NCBI RefSeq assembly: GCF_014490485.1
Contig: NZ_JACTVA010000035.1
Coordinates: forward strand, 1-59,081
Direction: 5' to 3'
DNA: 59,081 bases
Origin: Teichococcus aerophilus
GTDB lineage: Bacteria; Pseudomonadota; Alphaproteobacteria; Acetobacterales; Acetobacteraceae
Position 1 is the first letter of the stretch, and each line of letters opens with the position of its first letter. The translations under genes and the position numbers were made by a program. The notes beneath the pieces were generated by a model that had not been told where the DNA came from, searched no databases, and saw only the letters and a program-made list of their open reading frames with translations. This document shows positions 1 through 8,798 of this stretch, one piece after another.

Positions 1-227
1 CTGGCCAGTGGGCCGTGCAGGTCGGCGCCTTCGCGGCGCGCGGCCCGGCGCAGACCGCCGCGCAGAAGGCCGCCGGCCGTGGCGGCCGCACGGAGGTGGA
101 GCGGGTGCGCGTCAACGGCAACTGGTTCTGGCGCGCCCGCGTCACCGGCCTCTCCGCCGATGCGGCGCGTGGCACCTGCCGCGCCACGCGCGGCCCATGC
201 ATGGTGCTCTCCCCCAGCGCCCAGTAA
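1..227 (+). CDS. SPOR-domain protein, C-terminal fragment (probably a D,D-carboxypeptidase)
   Basis: The gene enters from the left edge in frame 3 and stops at TAA 225-227, leaving about 74 residues. The visible part starts GQWAVQVGAF and continues as an alternating polar/aromatic domain with two cysteines near the end (GTCRATRGPC). This is the usual form of a SPOR domain, which binds denuded septal peptidoglycan. In alphaproteobacteria such a tail often ends a periplasmic D-alanyl-D-alanine carboxypeptidase or a lytic transglycosylase; the enzyme part is outside the window, so the full identity is inference. SPOR assignment is fairly secure. Confidence 0.7.
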   Translation, partial: GQWAVQVGAFAARGPAQTAAQKAAGRGGRTEVERVRVNGNWFWRARVTGLSADAARGTCRATRGPCMVLSPSAQ

Positions 228-293
228 CCGGCGCACAGTAAGCGGCACGGGGCGCCGGGCCCCGCCCGCCGAGCACCGGATTAAGCCCGGTTG

Positions 294-319
294 GTGGATC
301 GCGCAGCGGCGCGATCCAC
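294..319. terminator. Perfect 11-bp hairpin between the SPOR gene and the amidohydrolase
   Basis: GTGGATCGCGC and GCGCGATCCAC pair perfectly around the loop AGCG. The hairpin lies 67 bp after the SPOR-gene stop and 43 bp before the next ATG. There is no T-run after it, so it is either a weak terminator or a 5'-leader hairpin of the amidohydrolase mRNA. Confidence 0.5.
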
Positions 320-362
320 GGTATCCTGCCCGCCTGTCCCACGTGCAAAGGCGGTGTGCAGT

Positions 363-1745
363 ATGACTCTCCCTTATGACCGCGTGCTTCGCGGCAATCT
401 CGTCCTCCCCGATCGTGTCGTCGCCGACGGCTACATCGCCATCCGGGGCGAGACCATCGCGGCCATCGGCGAGGGAGAGCTTCCCCCGGCGAACGAGGTA
501 CATGACTTCAGCGGCCACACCCTGCTGCCGGGGCTGGTCGATGGCCACATGCACACCAGCAGCGCGCTGGGCTGGCCGGGTATCGAGGGCGCGACGCGCT
601 CCGCCGCCGCCGGCGGCGTCACCACCTGCGTGGACATGCCTTACGATGTGCCCCGCGCCGTCACCAACGCGGAGATCTTCGCGGAGAAGGTGGCGGTGGT
701 AAACGCCACCTCGCATGTCGATGTCGCGCTCTACGGCACTATAACCAAGCAGGGCGGCATCGATGCCATTGCCGGGCTGGCGGATGCTGGCGCCTGCTCC
801 TTCAAACTCTCCACCTATGAATACGACGCGGTGCGCTTCCCGCGCATCGACCATCCCACCATGGTCGCCGCCTTCCGCGAGATCGCGAAGACCGGCCTCA
901 TGGTGGCACTGCACAACGAGGACCAGGAGCTGGTGGAGCGGCTGACCGCCGAGGCCAAGGCCTCCGGCCGCGTCGACCCGATCATGCACGCCCGCACCCG
1001 CCCGCCTCTGGCGGAGACGATGGCGGATCTGGAGATCTTCGAGATCGGCATGGAGACGGGTGCGCACGTGCACATCGCGCACTCCTCGGTCGCCCGTGGC
1101 TTCGACATCGCGGAGAGCTTCCGCGCCCAGGGCGGCCTTTCCACCGGCGAGGCCTGCCTGCAGTATCTCTGCATGACGGAGGAGGACCTGGTCCGCCTCA
1201 AGGGCTTCGGCAAGTGCAACCCCCCCTTCCGCACCGCCGAGGAAGTGGAGCGCATGTGGGTGGCGCTGCTGGCCGGCAAGGTCGCCTACATCTCCACGGA
1301 CCATGCCCCCTGGCCGCGCGAGAAGAAGCTGGGCGACGACATCTTCGCCTGTGGCGCCGGGCTGACCGGCCTGCAGTCCTTCGCGCCGGTCCTCTACTCC
1401 CTGCTGGTGGAACGCGGGCTGCCGCTGACGCTGATGGCGAAGTACGCGTCTGAGCGGACGGCGAAGTTCCACGGCCTGTTCCCCAAGAAGGGCGCGCTGC
1501 GCGTCGGCTCCGACGCCGACGTGCTGGTGATGCAGGAAGGCGACTTCATCTTCGACGAAGCCATCATCCAGGACAGGGAGGCCACCCGCTGGTCGCCCTA
1601 TCACGGCCGCAAGATCAAGGCGCGCGTCGCCGCCACCTTCCTGCGCGGCACCCAACTGTGGGATGGCGAGACGGTGCTGGCCAACCCCGGCGCCGGCCGC
1701 TTCGTGCCACGCCAGCATCGCGACACCTATCTGGGCGAAGGCTGA
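363..1745 (+). CDS. Cyclic amidohydrolase, allantoinase/dihydropyrimidinase (hydantoinase)-like
   Basis: A 460-aa metal-dependent amidohydrolase of the dihydroorotase/allantoinase/hydantoinase group, which opens cyclic amide rings such as hydantoins, dihydropyrimidines or allantoin to N-carbamoyl acids. Visible metal ligands in the family order: H62 and H64 in DGHMHT, candidate carboxylated lysine K148 (CSFKLS), H184 (LHNED), H237/H240 (HIAHSS) and D313 (STDHAPW). ATG 363 was chosen because family homology begins there (LPYDRVLRGN); an upstream in-frame extension would run into the hairpin. The N-carbamoyl-D-amino-acid hydrolase 1 kb downstream and the hydantoin-racemase homologue at 8799-9455 suggest a hydantoin or pyrimidine substrate, but the exact substrate cannot be read from sequence. 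Confidence 0.85.
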   Translation: MTLPYDRVLRGNLVLPDRVVADGYIAIRGETIAAIGEGELPPANEVHDFSGHTLLPGLVDGHMHTSSALGWPGIEGATRSAAAGGVTTCVDMPYDVPRAVTNAEIFAEKVAVVNATSHVDVALYGTITKQGGIDAIAGLADAGACSFKLSTYEYDAVRFPRIDHPTMVAAFREIAKTGLMVALHNEDQELVERLTAEAKASGRVDPIMHARTRPPLAETMADLEIFEIGMETGAHVHIAHSSVARGFDIAESFRAQGGLSTGEACLQYLCMTEEDLVRLKGFGKCNPPFRTAEEVERMWVALLAGKVAYISTDHAPWPREKKLGDDIFACGAGLTGLQSFAPVLYSLLVERGLPLTLMAKYASERTAKFHGLFPKKGALRVGSDADVLVMQEGDFIFDEAIIQDREATRWSPYHGRKIKARVAATFLRGTQLWDGETVLANPGAGRFVPRQHRDTYLGEG

Positions 1746-1751
1746 CACGCG

Positions 1752-1991
1752 ATGCGGGTGTTCCTGATCTGCCTCTCCATCGTCCTGGCGCTGGCGCTAT
1801 GGGTGTGGGCGACCGGGCCGGGAACATCCCTGTTGCTGGCGCTGGGCGGCGGGCTGTTCGCCGCCCTGGTCGGCCGCGTCGCCTATATCCTGCTGCGTCC
1901 GCGCATCCCGGACCAGAACGACCCGGTGCCGGCCCCGTCCGGCACGTCCCAGGTGCTGCGGCCCCGGCCGCGCCACCGCCACCACCCCTGA
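1752..1991 (+). CDS. Small two-helix membrane protein, unknown function
   Basis: A 79-aa protein with two predicted transmembrane helices (about residues 3-20 and 25-47) and a proline/arginine/histidine-rich cytoplasmic-type tail. ATG lies 6 bp after the amidohydrolase stop, so it is probably co-transcribed. I recognise no family. Its G+C-rich third positions match its neighbours, and there is no competing frame. Confidence 0.55.
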   Translation: MRVFLICLSIVLALALWVWATGPGTSLLLALGGGLFAALVGRVAYILLRPRIPDQNDPVPAPSGTSQVLRPRPRHRHHP

Positions 1992-2016
1992 ACCGCCAGC
2001 CACCAGGAACAAGCCG

Positions 2017-2232
2017 ATGTTCGAGATCCGCCAGGAAGGCGACGAGGAATTCTCCGTCTGGATCGCCGGGAAGGAGCGCATCGCCCTGCTGCGCACCCAG
2101 GATGCGGCCGAGGCGCTGATGGATGCGCTGGAAGACGCGTGGGACGATGCCTTCATGCGCGCCATCGCCGAGACACAAATCGAGCACGGCGAGGATTTCA
2201 TCGACCCGATGCCGCCGGCCGCGAGCCACTGA
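2017..2232 (+). CDS. Small acidic hypothetical protein
   Basis: A 71-aa acidic protein beginning MFEIRQEGDEEF, with a short beta-strand-like start and a following helix rich in Ala, Glu and Asp (about residues 30-55). It lies 25 bp after the two-helix membrane protein and ends in a Pro/Ala tail. No family recognised. It may be the last gene of the amidohydrolase transcript before the repeat element. Confidence 0.55.
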   Translation: MFEIRQEGDEEFSVWIAGKERIALLRTQDAAEALMDALEDAWDDAFMRAIAETQIEHGEDFIDPMPPAASH

Positions 2233-2379
2233 GTGGGGCTGGGGTGTGGGAGGCACCCTCCTTCGCATCCCTGTTCTCCCTTCCAGGCGACCTGGCCTGC
2301 GCCCTCGGTGACCCGGGCCCGCACACCGCCCCGCCTGACACGTCTGACCCGTGCTCGCCTCCCGCCGCAGCCCGCGGAC

Positions 2380-2516
2380 TCGTAGAAGAAGATGGGGTCC
2401 GGGGAATTCCTTCCCCGGCCTTCCTTCTCCTGCCCCTCCCGAGCCGTGGCAGGCCGCGCACCGCAAAAATCCCATGAAAAAGATGGCCGGCAGGAATTCC
2501 TTCCCTCGCCGTCCCC
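2380..2516. repeat. Intergenic hairpin element, locus 1 (two right-type arms in direct orientation)
   Basis: The 457-bp gap 2233-2689 holds an arm of the dispersed family at about 2385-2424: AAGATGGGG, a three-base spacer, CCGGGGAATTCCTTCCCCGG, then CCTTCC. It is preceded by GACTCGTAG, matching the inner arm sequence of other copies. A second, degenerate arm in the same direction (AAAAAGATGG then AGGAATTCCTTCCC) is at about 2476-2516. No clear left arm is visible. The rest of the gap shows nothing codable. Confidence 0.75.
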
Positions 2517-2689
2517 TCGCATACTCGCCACCGAGTTCCTGGCATCCGGTTTGCTAGAGCGTGACCGCCCAAGGTGCGAAGCATCGGCCGGGCTTATCGC
2601 GCGGCCAGGCAACGGCCGGCCCTGGCGTCGCCACCTCCGGCGGCCGCCGGGTCCCGGCCTTCGCGCCCGTCTGAAGGAGTGACCACAGC

Positions 2690-3691
2690 ATGACCCGTCG
2701 TCTCACCGTCGCAGCCGCCCAGCTCGGCCCCATCCAGAAGGCGGAGGGGCGCGACGTGGTCGTCGCCCGCCTGGTGCGGCTGATGGAGACCGCGCACAAG
2801 CGCGGTGCCGAAGTCGTGGTGTTCCCCGAGCTGGCGCTGACCACCTTCTTCCCGCGCTGGTACGAGGAAGACATCAACAACGCCGACCATTGGTACGAGA
2901 GCGCGATGCCGTCCAACGAGACGGCGCCGCTGTTCGAGGCCGCGCGGAAGTACAATATCGGCTTCCACCTCGGCTATGGCGAGATCGCCTACGAGGCGGA
3001 CGAGACCGGGGTGGTGCGCAAGCGCCACTTCAACACCGCCATCTACGTGCATCCCTCGGGCGAGGTGGTGCTGAAGTACCGCAAGGTGCACCTGCCCGGG
3101 CACAAGGAATTCGACCCCGCGCGCAAGGTGCAGCACCTGGAGAAGCGCTACTTCGAGGTCGGCAATCTCGGCTTCCCGGTCGTGCGGGCGCCGATCGGCC
3201 AGGCCGGCCCGGTGAATATCGGCATGATGATCTGCAATGACCGCCGCTGGCCGGAATCCTGGCGCGTGATGGGCCTGCAGCAGGTGGAGCTGGTGATGCT
3301 GGGCTACAACACGCCCTCCATCAACCAGGACGCCAAGGGGTTCGAGGCGCATCACCTGCGCGTGGCGCACAGCCATCTCTCCATCCAGGCCGGCTGCTAC
3401 CAGAACGCCACCTTCGGCGTCGCCGTCGCCAAGGCGGGCGTGGAGGATGGGTGCGAGCTGTTCGGCAATTCCATCATCGTCAACCCGCAGGGCCAGATCA
3501 TGGCTGAGGCGACAAGCTGGGATGACGAGCTGATTGTCGCTGATTGCGACCTCGACATGTGCAATCTGGGCCGCACGACGATCTTCAACTTCGCCGCGCA
3601 TCGCCGGGTCGAGGCCTATGGCCGCATCCTGGAGCAGACCGGCAGCGTGGCGCCCGCCGAGTGGGCGCCCGCCGCCAAGGCCGCCGAGTAA
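2690..3691 (+). CDS. N-carbamoyl-D-amino-acid hydrolase (D-carbamoylase)
   Basis: A 333-aa cytoplasmic nitrilase-superfamily enzyme that hydrolyses N-carbamoyl-D-amino acids to the D-amino acid, CO2 and ammonia, the step after a hydantoinase. The catalytic triad is visible: E47 (VFPELALTTFFPRW), K132 (YRKVHLPGH) and C182 (MMICNDRRWPE). FFPRW and CNDRRWPE are typical of D-carbamoylases rather than of general nitrilases or beta-ureidopropionases. Length is slightly above the roughly 305-aa Agrobacterium enzyme, with a few extra residues before the lysine and an Ala/Pro tail. Start ATG 2690 follows GAAGGAG at proper spacing. The pairing with the cyclic amidase at 363 is classic for hydantoin use. 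Confidence 0.9.
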   Translation: MTRRLTVAAAQLGPIQKAEGRDVVVARLVRLMETAHKRGAEVVVFPELALTTFFPRWYEEDINNADHWYESAMPSNETAPLFEAARKYNIGFHLGYGEIAYEADETGVVRKRHFNTAIYVHPSGEVVLKYRKVHLPGHKEFDPARKVQHLEKRYFEVGNLGFPVVRAPIGQAGPVNIGMMICNDRRWPESWRVMGLQQVELVMLGYNTPSINQDAKGFEAHHLRVAHSHLSIQAGCYQNATFGVAVAKAGVEDGCELFGNSIIVNPQGQIMAEATSWDDELIVADCDLDMCNLGRTTIFNFAAHRRVEAYGRILEQTGSVAPAEWAPAAKAAE

Positions 3692-3728
3692 CCGACTAGG
3701 CGCGGCCGGCCGCGGCCGCGAGACGAGA

Positions 3729-3757
3729 CGGAAGCCGGCATGAGCGGCCGGCTTCCG
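3729..3757. terminator. 11-bp hairpin after the carbamoylase gene
   Basis: CGGAAGCCGGC and GCCGGCTTCCG pair perfectly around a 7-base loop, 38 bp after the carbamoylase stop. It has no T-tract, so it may be a leaky or Rho-assisted terminator, or an mRNA-stabilising hairpin between carbamoylase and binding-protein genes. Confidence 0.5.
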
Positions 3758-3800
3758 CGCTGACATGAATTCGCTCCATCACACGCCAAGGGTTTTCGTC

Positions 3801-5378
3801 ATGCACCGCCGCAGTTTCCTGTCCGCTGTCCTCGCGCCCGCGCTGGCGTCCGCCCCCGCCTTCGCACAGGGCAGTGACGCACGGGCCCGGACGCTGCGGG
3901 TGGTGCCGGAAACCCTGACCACCATCCTCGACCCGCATTTCACCACCAGCTTCACCGCGCGCGACTTCTCCTACCTGGTATTCGACACGCTCTTCGCCGT
4001 CGATGACCAGTGGCGCCCGCAGCCGCAGATGGTGGAGCGCTGGCAGCGCAGCGAGGACGGGCTGACCTGGACCTTCACCCTGCGCGAAGGCCTGGTGTTC
4101 CACGATGGCAGCCCCGTCACCGCCGAGGATTGCGTCGCCAGCCTGCGCCGCTGGGGCGCGCGGGATGCGCTGGGCGGCCTGCTGCTACGGGCTACCGGCA
4201 CGCTGGAGCCGGTGGACGCCGCCACCTTCCGCCTGGTGCTGAGCCAGCCCTTCGGCCTGGTGCTGGAAGCCCTGGCCAAGCCCGGCGCCATGGTGCCGAT
4301 GATCATGCCGAAGCGCCTGGCCGAGACGCCGGCCACCCGGCCGATCACCGAGCCCGTCGGCTCCGGCCCCTATCGCTTCGTGGCGGAGGAGTACCGGCCG
4401 GGCGACCGCATCGTCCTGGCCCGCCACGCCGCCTACAAGCCGCGCCCGGAGCCTTCCGTCTGGGCCAGCGGCGGCAAGCACCCGCGCTTCGACCGGGTGG
4501 AACTGATCGCCATGCCGGATGTCTCCAGCCAGGTGAGCGCGCTGACCACGGGCGAGGTGGATTACCTGGAGCGCCTGCCCGCCGACGTGCTGCCGATCCT
4601 GGAGCGCAACCGGCAGGTGAAGGTGCAGGTGGTCAGCCCGTTCGGCTACCAGGGCATCCTGCGCTTCAACCACCGCCTGCCCCCTTTCGACAACCCGAAG
4701 GTGCGCCGCGCGGTGATGATGGCGGTGGACCAGGCGGACTACCTGCCCGGCGTCGCCGGCCGCGCCGAGTTCGGCCGGGAATGCCGCAGCTTCTACGGCT
4801 GCGGCACGCCCTACGAGACCAATGCCGGCATGCCGGCCAAGCCGGACCTGGAAGCCGCACGCCGCCTGCTGGCCGAGAGCGGCGCCGATCTCTCCGTGCC
4901 CGTCGTCATCCTGCATCCGGCCGATGCGCCGGGCATCGCCTCGCTCGGCCTGGTGACGCAGGACCTGCTGACCCGCCTCGGCTTCAAGGTGGACATGCAG
5001 AGCATGGACCTGAACACCTTCTTCGGCCGCCGGGCGCGGCCGGAAGGCTGGAACATCTTCCACACCACCAACACCGTGCCGGACATGCAAACGCCGCTGC
5101 AGAACGTCTACCTGAACGGCGCCGGCCCCGGCCCGGCGGGCTTCGCCGGCTGGCCGGAGGATGCGGAGGTGGAGCGGCTGCGCGCCGCCTTCGCCGCCGC
5201 CAACAGCGAGGCCGAGCGCAAGACTCTGGCCGAGGCGATCCACGCCCGCGCCGCCGAGGCCGGCTTCTACATGCCGCTTGGCCAGTTCGTCGCCGCCTCC
5301 GCCTGGCGGGCCGAGCTGACCGACGTGCCGACCGGCCCGGCCATGTTCCTCTGGAACATCGGGCGCGGCGCCCGGTGA
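3801..5378 (+). CDS. ABC transporter substrate-binding protein, peptide/nickel type (SBP_bac_5)
   Basis: About 525 aa. The N-terminus MHRRSFLSAVLAPALASAPAFAQ has a twin-arginine-like RRSFLS motif, hydrophobic core and AxA cleavage site, so the protein is periplasmic. The rest is a family-5 extracellular binding protein (LDPHFTTSF, WTFTLREGLVFHDGSPVTAEDC, GSGPYRF), which captures di/oligopeptides or other small ligands. ATG 3801 was preferred to an in-frame ATG at 3765 because it gives the cleaner signal peptide. No permease or ATPase gene lies nearby, so it must work with components coded elsewhere. It is a paralogue of 40933-42540. Context suggests a peptide-like, carbamoylated or cyclic-amide ligand (inference). 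Confidence 0.88.
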   Translation: MHRRSFLSAVLAPALASAPAFAQGSDARARTLRVVPETLTTILDPHFTTSFTARDFSYLVFDTLFAVDDQWRPQPQMVERWQRSEDGLTWTFTLREGLVFHDGSPVTAEDCVASLRRWGARDALGGLLLRATGTLEPVDAATFRLVLSQPFGLVLEALAKPGAMVPMIMPKRLAETPATRPITEPVGSGPYRFVAEEYRPGDRIVLARHAAYKPRPEPSVWASGGKHPRFDRVELIAMPDVSSQVSALTTGEVDYLERLPADVLPILERNRQVKVQVVSPFGYQGILRFNHRLPPFDNPKVRRAVMMAVDQADYLPGVAGRAEFGRECRSFYGCGTPYETNAGMPAKPDLEAARRLLAESGADLSVPVVILHPADAPGIASLGLVTQDLLTRLGFKVDMQSMDLNTFFGRRARPEGWNIFHTTNTVPDMQTPLQNVYLNGAGPGPAGFAGWPEDAEVERLRAAFAAANSEAERKTLAEAIHARAAEAGFYMPLGQFVAASAWRAELTDVPTGPAMFLWNIGRGAR

Positions 5379-5383
5379 GCGCC

Positions 5384-6478
5384 ATGCTGAGCTATTCCGA
5401 TTATCTGGACCTGGTGCCGAAGGTGGAGTTGCACCTCCACATCGCCGGCGCGGTGCGCGCCACCACTCTGGTGGAACTGGCGGCAGCCAATGGCGTGCGC
5501 CTGCCGCGCCCGGCAGAGACGCTGTACCAGTGGCCGGATTTCTATGGCTTCCTGGAAATCCTGCGCCTCGGCGCTCTGGCGGTGCGGCGGCGGGAGGAAT
5601 TCGCCCGCATCGCCTATGAATGCATCGAGGATCTGCACCGGCACGGCAACGTCCGCCATGCCGAGATCTTCTTCAACCCGCATTACTACACGCCCAACGG
5701 CGCCACCTACCCCGAGATCGTCGACGGGTTGCTGGACGGCCTGGCGCGGGCGGAAGCCGCGTTCGGCACCTCCGCGCTGCTGATCGCCTGCATCGACCGC
5801 AGCGTGTGCCTGCCGTCCGAGGCGCTGGAGATGCTGGACTGGATGCAGCAACACCCGCGCGAGAAGGTGGTCGGCATCGGGCTGGATGGCGCGGAACGCG
5901 CCGGCCCGCCGCTGGTGTGGGTGGAAGCCTGGCGCCGCGCCGGACGCGCCGGCTTCCGCCGCACCGCGCATGTCTGCGAGGATAACCAGACCCTCTTCGA
6001 AGGCCCGCCCACCCACTTCACCCATTGCCGGGATGCGCTGGGCTGCGACCGGCTGGACCACGGCTACAACATGCTGGCGGACCCGGCCATCACCGCCCGC
6101 GCGGCGGCGGAAGGCGTGCCCTTCACCATGGCCTGCTGGTCCTCGATCCTGCCCAATCGCGGGCCGCGCCAGCAGCGCATCAAGCGGATGTACGAGGCCG
6201 GGCTGACGATCGTGCTGGGCACGGACGACCCCACCTTCTTCCACACCACCATGGGCCATTGCTGGCGCACGCTGTTCGCCGCCACCGGCTGGCAGCCCGC
6301 CGATGCGCGCCGCCTGAGCCTGAACGGCATCGACGCCAGCTGGCTGCCGGAGGATCGCAAGGCCGCGTTGCGCGCCGCGTTCACCGCGCGGCTGGATGCG
6401 TTGGACACGTCGCTCGACCTGTCTGACCGGACAATCGATGGCGCCATCGAACGCCCGCAGCCACGCTGGGAAGGGTGA
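5384..6478 (+). CDS. Adenosine/adenine-deaminase-like amidohydrolase
   Basis: A 364-aa TIM-barrel deaminase. Motifs in order: H17/H19 (KVELHLHIAG); GIGLDGAE; AHVCED, where the family usually has HAGE, with the catalytic glutamate kept; DRLDHGYN (compare RIDHG in adenine-deaminase-type members); and LGTDDPTFF. The fold and metal site are therefore intact, while the substrate loop differs from true adenosine deaminase. A GTG at 5375 overlapping the preceding stop is an alternative start, and the binding-protein gene ends 6 bp before ATG 5384, so translation is probably coupled. In this neighbourhood it may deaminate an aminated ring to give the substrate of the cyclic amidohydrolase, but that is inference. 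Confidence 0.82.
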   Translation: MLSYSDYLDLVPKVELHLHIAGAVRATTLVELAAANGVRLPRPAETLYQWPDFYGFLEILRLGALAVRRREEFARIAYECIEDLHRHGNVRHAEIFFNPHYYTPNGATYPEIVDGLLDGLARAEAAFGTSALLIACIDRSVCLPSEALEMLDWMQQHPREKVVGIGLDGAERAGPPLVWVEAWRRAGRAGFRRTAHVCEDNQTLFEGPPTHFTHCRDALGCDRLDHGYNMLADPAITARAAAEGVPFTMACWSSILPNRGPRQQRIKRMYEAGLTIVLGTDDPTFFHTTMGHCWRTLFAATGWQPADARRLSLNGIDASWLPEDRKAALRAAFTARLDALDTSLDLSDRTIDGAIERPQPRWEG

Positions 6479-6631
6479 GGAGACTCCGCCGCTGACCTGC
6501 TGTGCGGGGATGGCGTTGTGGGGAACGAGGCGCCGCGACAATGATGACGATTAACGCCGCCGCCATCTTGTCATCACGCCGTCATGGGCGGAGCATCCCG
6601 GTCCCGACTTGCTGACCGTGGAGCCTGCTGC

Positions 6632-7840
6632 ATGCCGAAAGAAACCGACGCCCGCGTTGCCGCCATCGCCGCCGAGGCGACCGAGTGGCGGCGCGATATC
6701 CACGCCCACCCGGAACTGGCCTTCCAGGAACACCGCACCAGCGACCTCGTCGCCGCCAAGCTGGAGTCCTGGGGCATCGAGGTAACGCGCGGCATCGCCG
6801 GCACGGGGCTGGTCGGCACGCTGCGCGGCGGCCGCGCGGCAGCGGGCGATGGGCGTGGCGCCAACAGCCCGCGCGCCATCGGCCTGCGCGCCGACATGGA
6901 CGCGCTGCCGATGCAGGAGATCACCGGCCTGCCCTATGCCAGCCAGACACCGGGCAAGATGCATGCCTGCGGGCATGACGGGCATACCTCCATGCTGCTC
7001 GGCGCCGCCAAGTACCTGGCGGAGACGAAGAACTTCGACGGCACCGTCCACTTCATCTTCCAGCCGGCCGAGGAGGATGGCGGCGGCGGCGAGGTGATGG
7101 TGAAGGAAGGGCTGTTCGACCGCTTCCCCTGCGATGCCGTCTTCGGCATCCACAATGACTCGCGCACCGAGGCCGGCACTTTCGTCATCACCCGTGGCAC
7201 CACCAACGCGGCGGCCGATTCCATCGACATCGTGGTGAAGGGCATGGGCGGCCACGCCGCGCGGCCGCATACCGCGATCGACCCGGTGGTGGCGGCGGCG
7301 CATATCATCGTCGCGGCGCAGACCGTGGTCAGCCGGCATACGGACCCGCTGGATTCCGCCGTCATCTCGCTCTGCACCGTGCATGGCGGCACCGCGCGCA
7401 ACGTCATCCCGGAAGAGGTGACGATCACCGGCACCGTGCGCACCCTGCTGCCGGAGACGCGGGATGCGGTAGAGGAGCAGTTGCGCAACGTCATCACCGC
7501 CACCGCCACCGCCCATGGCACCCAGGTGGAGATCCGCTACGCGCGGGGCTACCCGCCGGTGGTGAATACCGATTCCGCGGTGGAACGCGCGCAGCTGGCC
7601 GCCGCCGCCATGGCCGGCGAGGCAAGGCTGGTGCGGGAGCGCCCGCCCACCATGGGCGGCGAGGATTTCGCCTACATGGCCAACACGGTGCCGGGCTGCT
7701 TCATCCGCCTCGGCCAGGTGGACATGTCGAAGGAAAACTTCGCCACCCACCACCCGCGCTACAATTTCAACGACGCCATCCTGCCAACCGGCATCGCCTT
7801 CTGGTCGAGCCTGGTGGAACAGGAGCTGGCCGGGGAGTGA
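6632..7840 (+). CDS. M20-family amidohydrolase (hippurate/IAA-amino-acid hydrolase-like, M20D)
   Basis: A 402-aa cytoplasmic di-metal peptidase/amidase that cleaves N-acyl or amide-linked amino acids. Visible: RRDIHAHPELAFQE (25-34), C113/H115/H118 in HACGHDGH, E147-E148 in QPAEEDGGGG, GMGGHAARPH in the dimerisation domain, and GGEDFAYM near the C-terminus. HNDSR replaces the more usual HN-x-P, and a short Ala/Gly-rich insert (about 66-80) follows the first strand. ATG 6632 was chosen over an upstream in-frame codon because family similarity starts just after it. It lies 153 bp after the deaminase gene, on the same strand, and probably finishes the same degradative pathway. Confidence 0.87.
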   Translation: MPKETDARVAAIAAEATEWRRDIHAHPELAFQEHRTSDLVAAKLESWGIEVTRGIAGTGLVGTLRGGRAAAGDGRGANSPRAIGLRADMDALPMQEITGLPYASQTPGKMHACGHDGHTSMLLGAAKYLAETKNFDGTVHFIFQPAEEDGGGGEVMVKEGLFDRFPCDAVFGIHNDSRTEAGTFVITRGTTNAAADSIDIVVKGMGGHAARPHTAIDPVVAAAHIIVAAQTVVSRHTDPLDSAVISLCTVHGGTARNVIPEEVTITGTVRTLLPETRDAVEEQLRNVITATATAHGTQVEIRYARGYPPVVNTDSAVERAQLAAAAMAGEARLVRERPPTMGGEDFAYMANTVPGCFIRLGQVDMSKENFATHHPRYNFNDAILPTGIAFWSSLVEQELAGE

Positions 7841-7848
7841 AACGGTTT

Positions 7849-7876
7849 GGAGAAGGTCGGTCCGCCGCCCTTCTCC
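7849..7876. terminator. Hairpin after the M20 gene
   Basis: GGAGAAGG and CCTTCTCC pair perfectly (8 bp) around a 12-base G+C-rich loop, starting 8 bp after the M20 stop. There is no strong T-run. The opposing gene at 8060-8689 ends 183 bp further on; the remaining gap shows nothing recognisable. Confidence 0.45.
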
Positions 7877-8059
7877 ATCGCCTCGTCGCCGGGCCGAAGA
7901 GGCTGCGAAACGACGGCTGGCGCCGACCGTAGCCAAGGTGCCCACGAAGCTGGTCAGGCGCGCTATCCCGGACCGATGCGCCATTCGGCATCAGGCCGCA
8001 GGTCACGGTGGCCCGGTGCCGCCACTCTCCGCCTGCATGCCGGATCTGGGGGGTCTGCC

Positions 8060-8689
8060 TTAAGGCAGGTGGAGTGGCTCGAACCCGCCCCACTCCTCGC
8101 CCGGGCCAAAGGGGAGTGAGCGCCAGGAGACCGACATCTCGTCGAAATCGTCGCTGCCCTCGCCGGCGACCTCGATGCCGCCATGGCCATCCTGCCGGAC
8201 GAAATCGCACAGAACGACAAGGCTCTCCGGGAACATGACGAAGGAGCGGTTGATCAGCGGCGCCTCCCCCGTCGCCCGCTGCACGGCCGCAATGGCTTCC
8301 AGCGGCGACACGCCGAACAACCGCACACCGCCGACGCTGAGGCGGTAGCACAGCCTCGGCGCGATCATCTCGCACAGCCGGCCGTCCCGGTAATCCAGGA
8401 TCAGCCCGCTTTCCCGTTGCTCGGTCACCAGGTTGGCCTGCAGGGGCGCGGCTTCCCGCATGGCGTCCACCGCCGCCGTGATCTCCTCCGGCTCCAGCAG
8501 ATTGGCGAAGGCCTGTAGGCTTTCCTCGGCATGCTCGGCCAGATCGTCCCCGGCACGTTCACGGCTGACCCCGCCGATGCTTTGGGAAAAGCTCCCCACA
8601 TCGCCACGCGTCATGCCGAAATGAATGTCCCCCAGCCCCACGCGGGGCTTCAGGCTCCAGGTATCGTAATTATCGTCCAAGGCGAGCAT
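8060..8689 (-). CDS. Hypothetical protein with N-terminal GDIHFGM motif
   Basis: A 209-aa soluble, acidic protein of unknown function. After a short N-terminus it has RVGLGDIHFGMTRGDV, a pattern seen at the start of small proteins described as immunity or SMI-like, where GxGxxxFGMS/T opens a beta-strand and helix. The C-terminal half alternates strands and helices and has no signal peptide or membrane helix. It stands alone on the minus strand between the amidohydrolase group and the racemase. No toxin gene is visible beside it, so an immunity role is only a guess. Confidence 0.6.
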   Translation of the reverse strand: MLALDDNYDTWSLKPRVGLGDIHFGMTRGDVGSFSQSIGGVSRERAGDDLAEHAEESLQAFANLLEPEEITAAVDAMREAAPLQANLVTEQRESGLILDYRDGRLCEMIAPRLCYRLSVGGVRLFGVSPLEAIAAVQRATGEAPLINRSFVMFPESLVVLCDFVRQDGHGGIEVAGEGSDDFDEMSVSWRSLPFGPGEEWGGFEPLHLP

Positions 8690-8798
8690 GGGGGCCTATC
8701 CAAGCAGTCATGGGGAAACCATGAGCGCCCGGCGAGTTGCGCCGTGGCGTGCAGGGGCCTCCATTCTCGCCGAAAACCACGCCCAGCGGGGCTGAACT

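Noticed and set aside
2351-2682. Short open frames with peptides such as GEFLPRP or RGIPSPAF, recurring in many gaps
   Set aside because: They are translations of the repeated hairpin arms in different frames, not conserved proteins.
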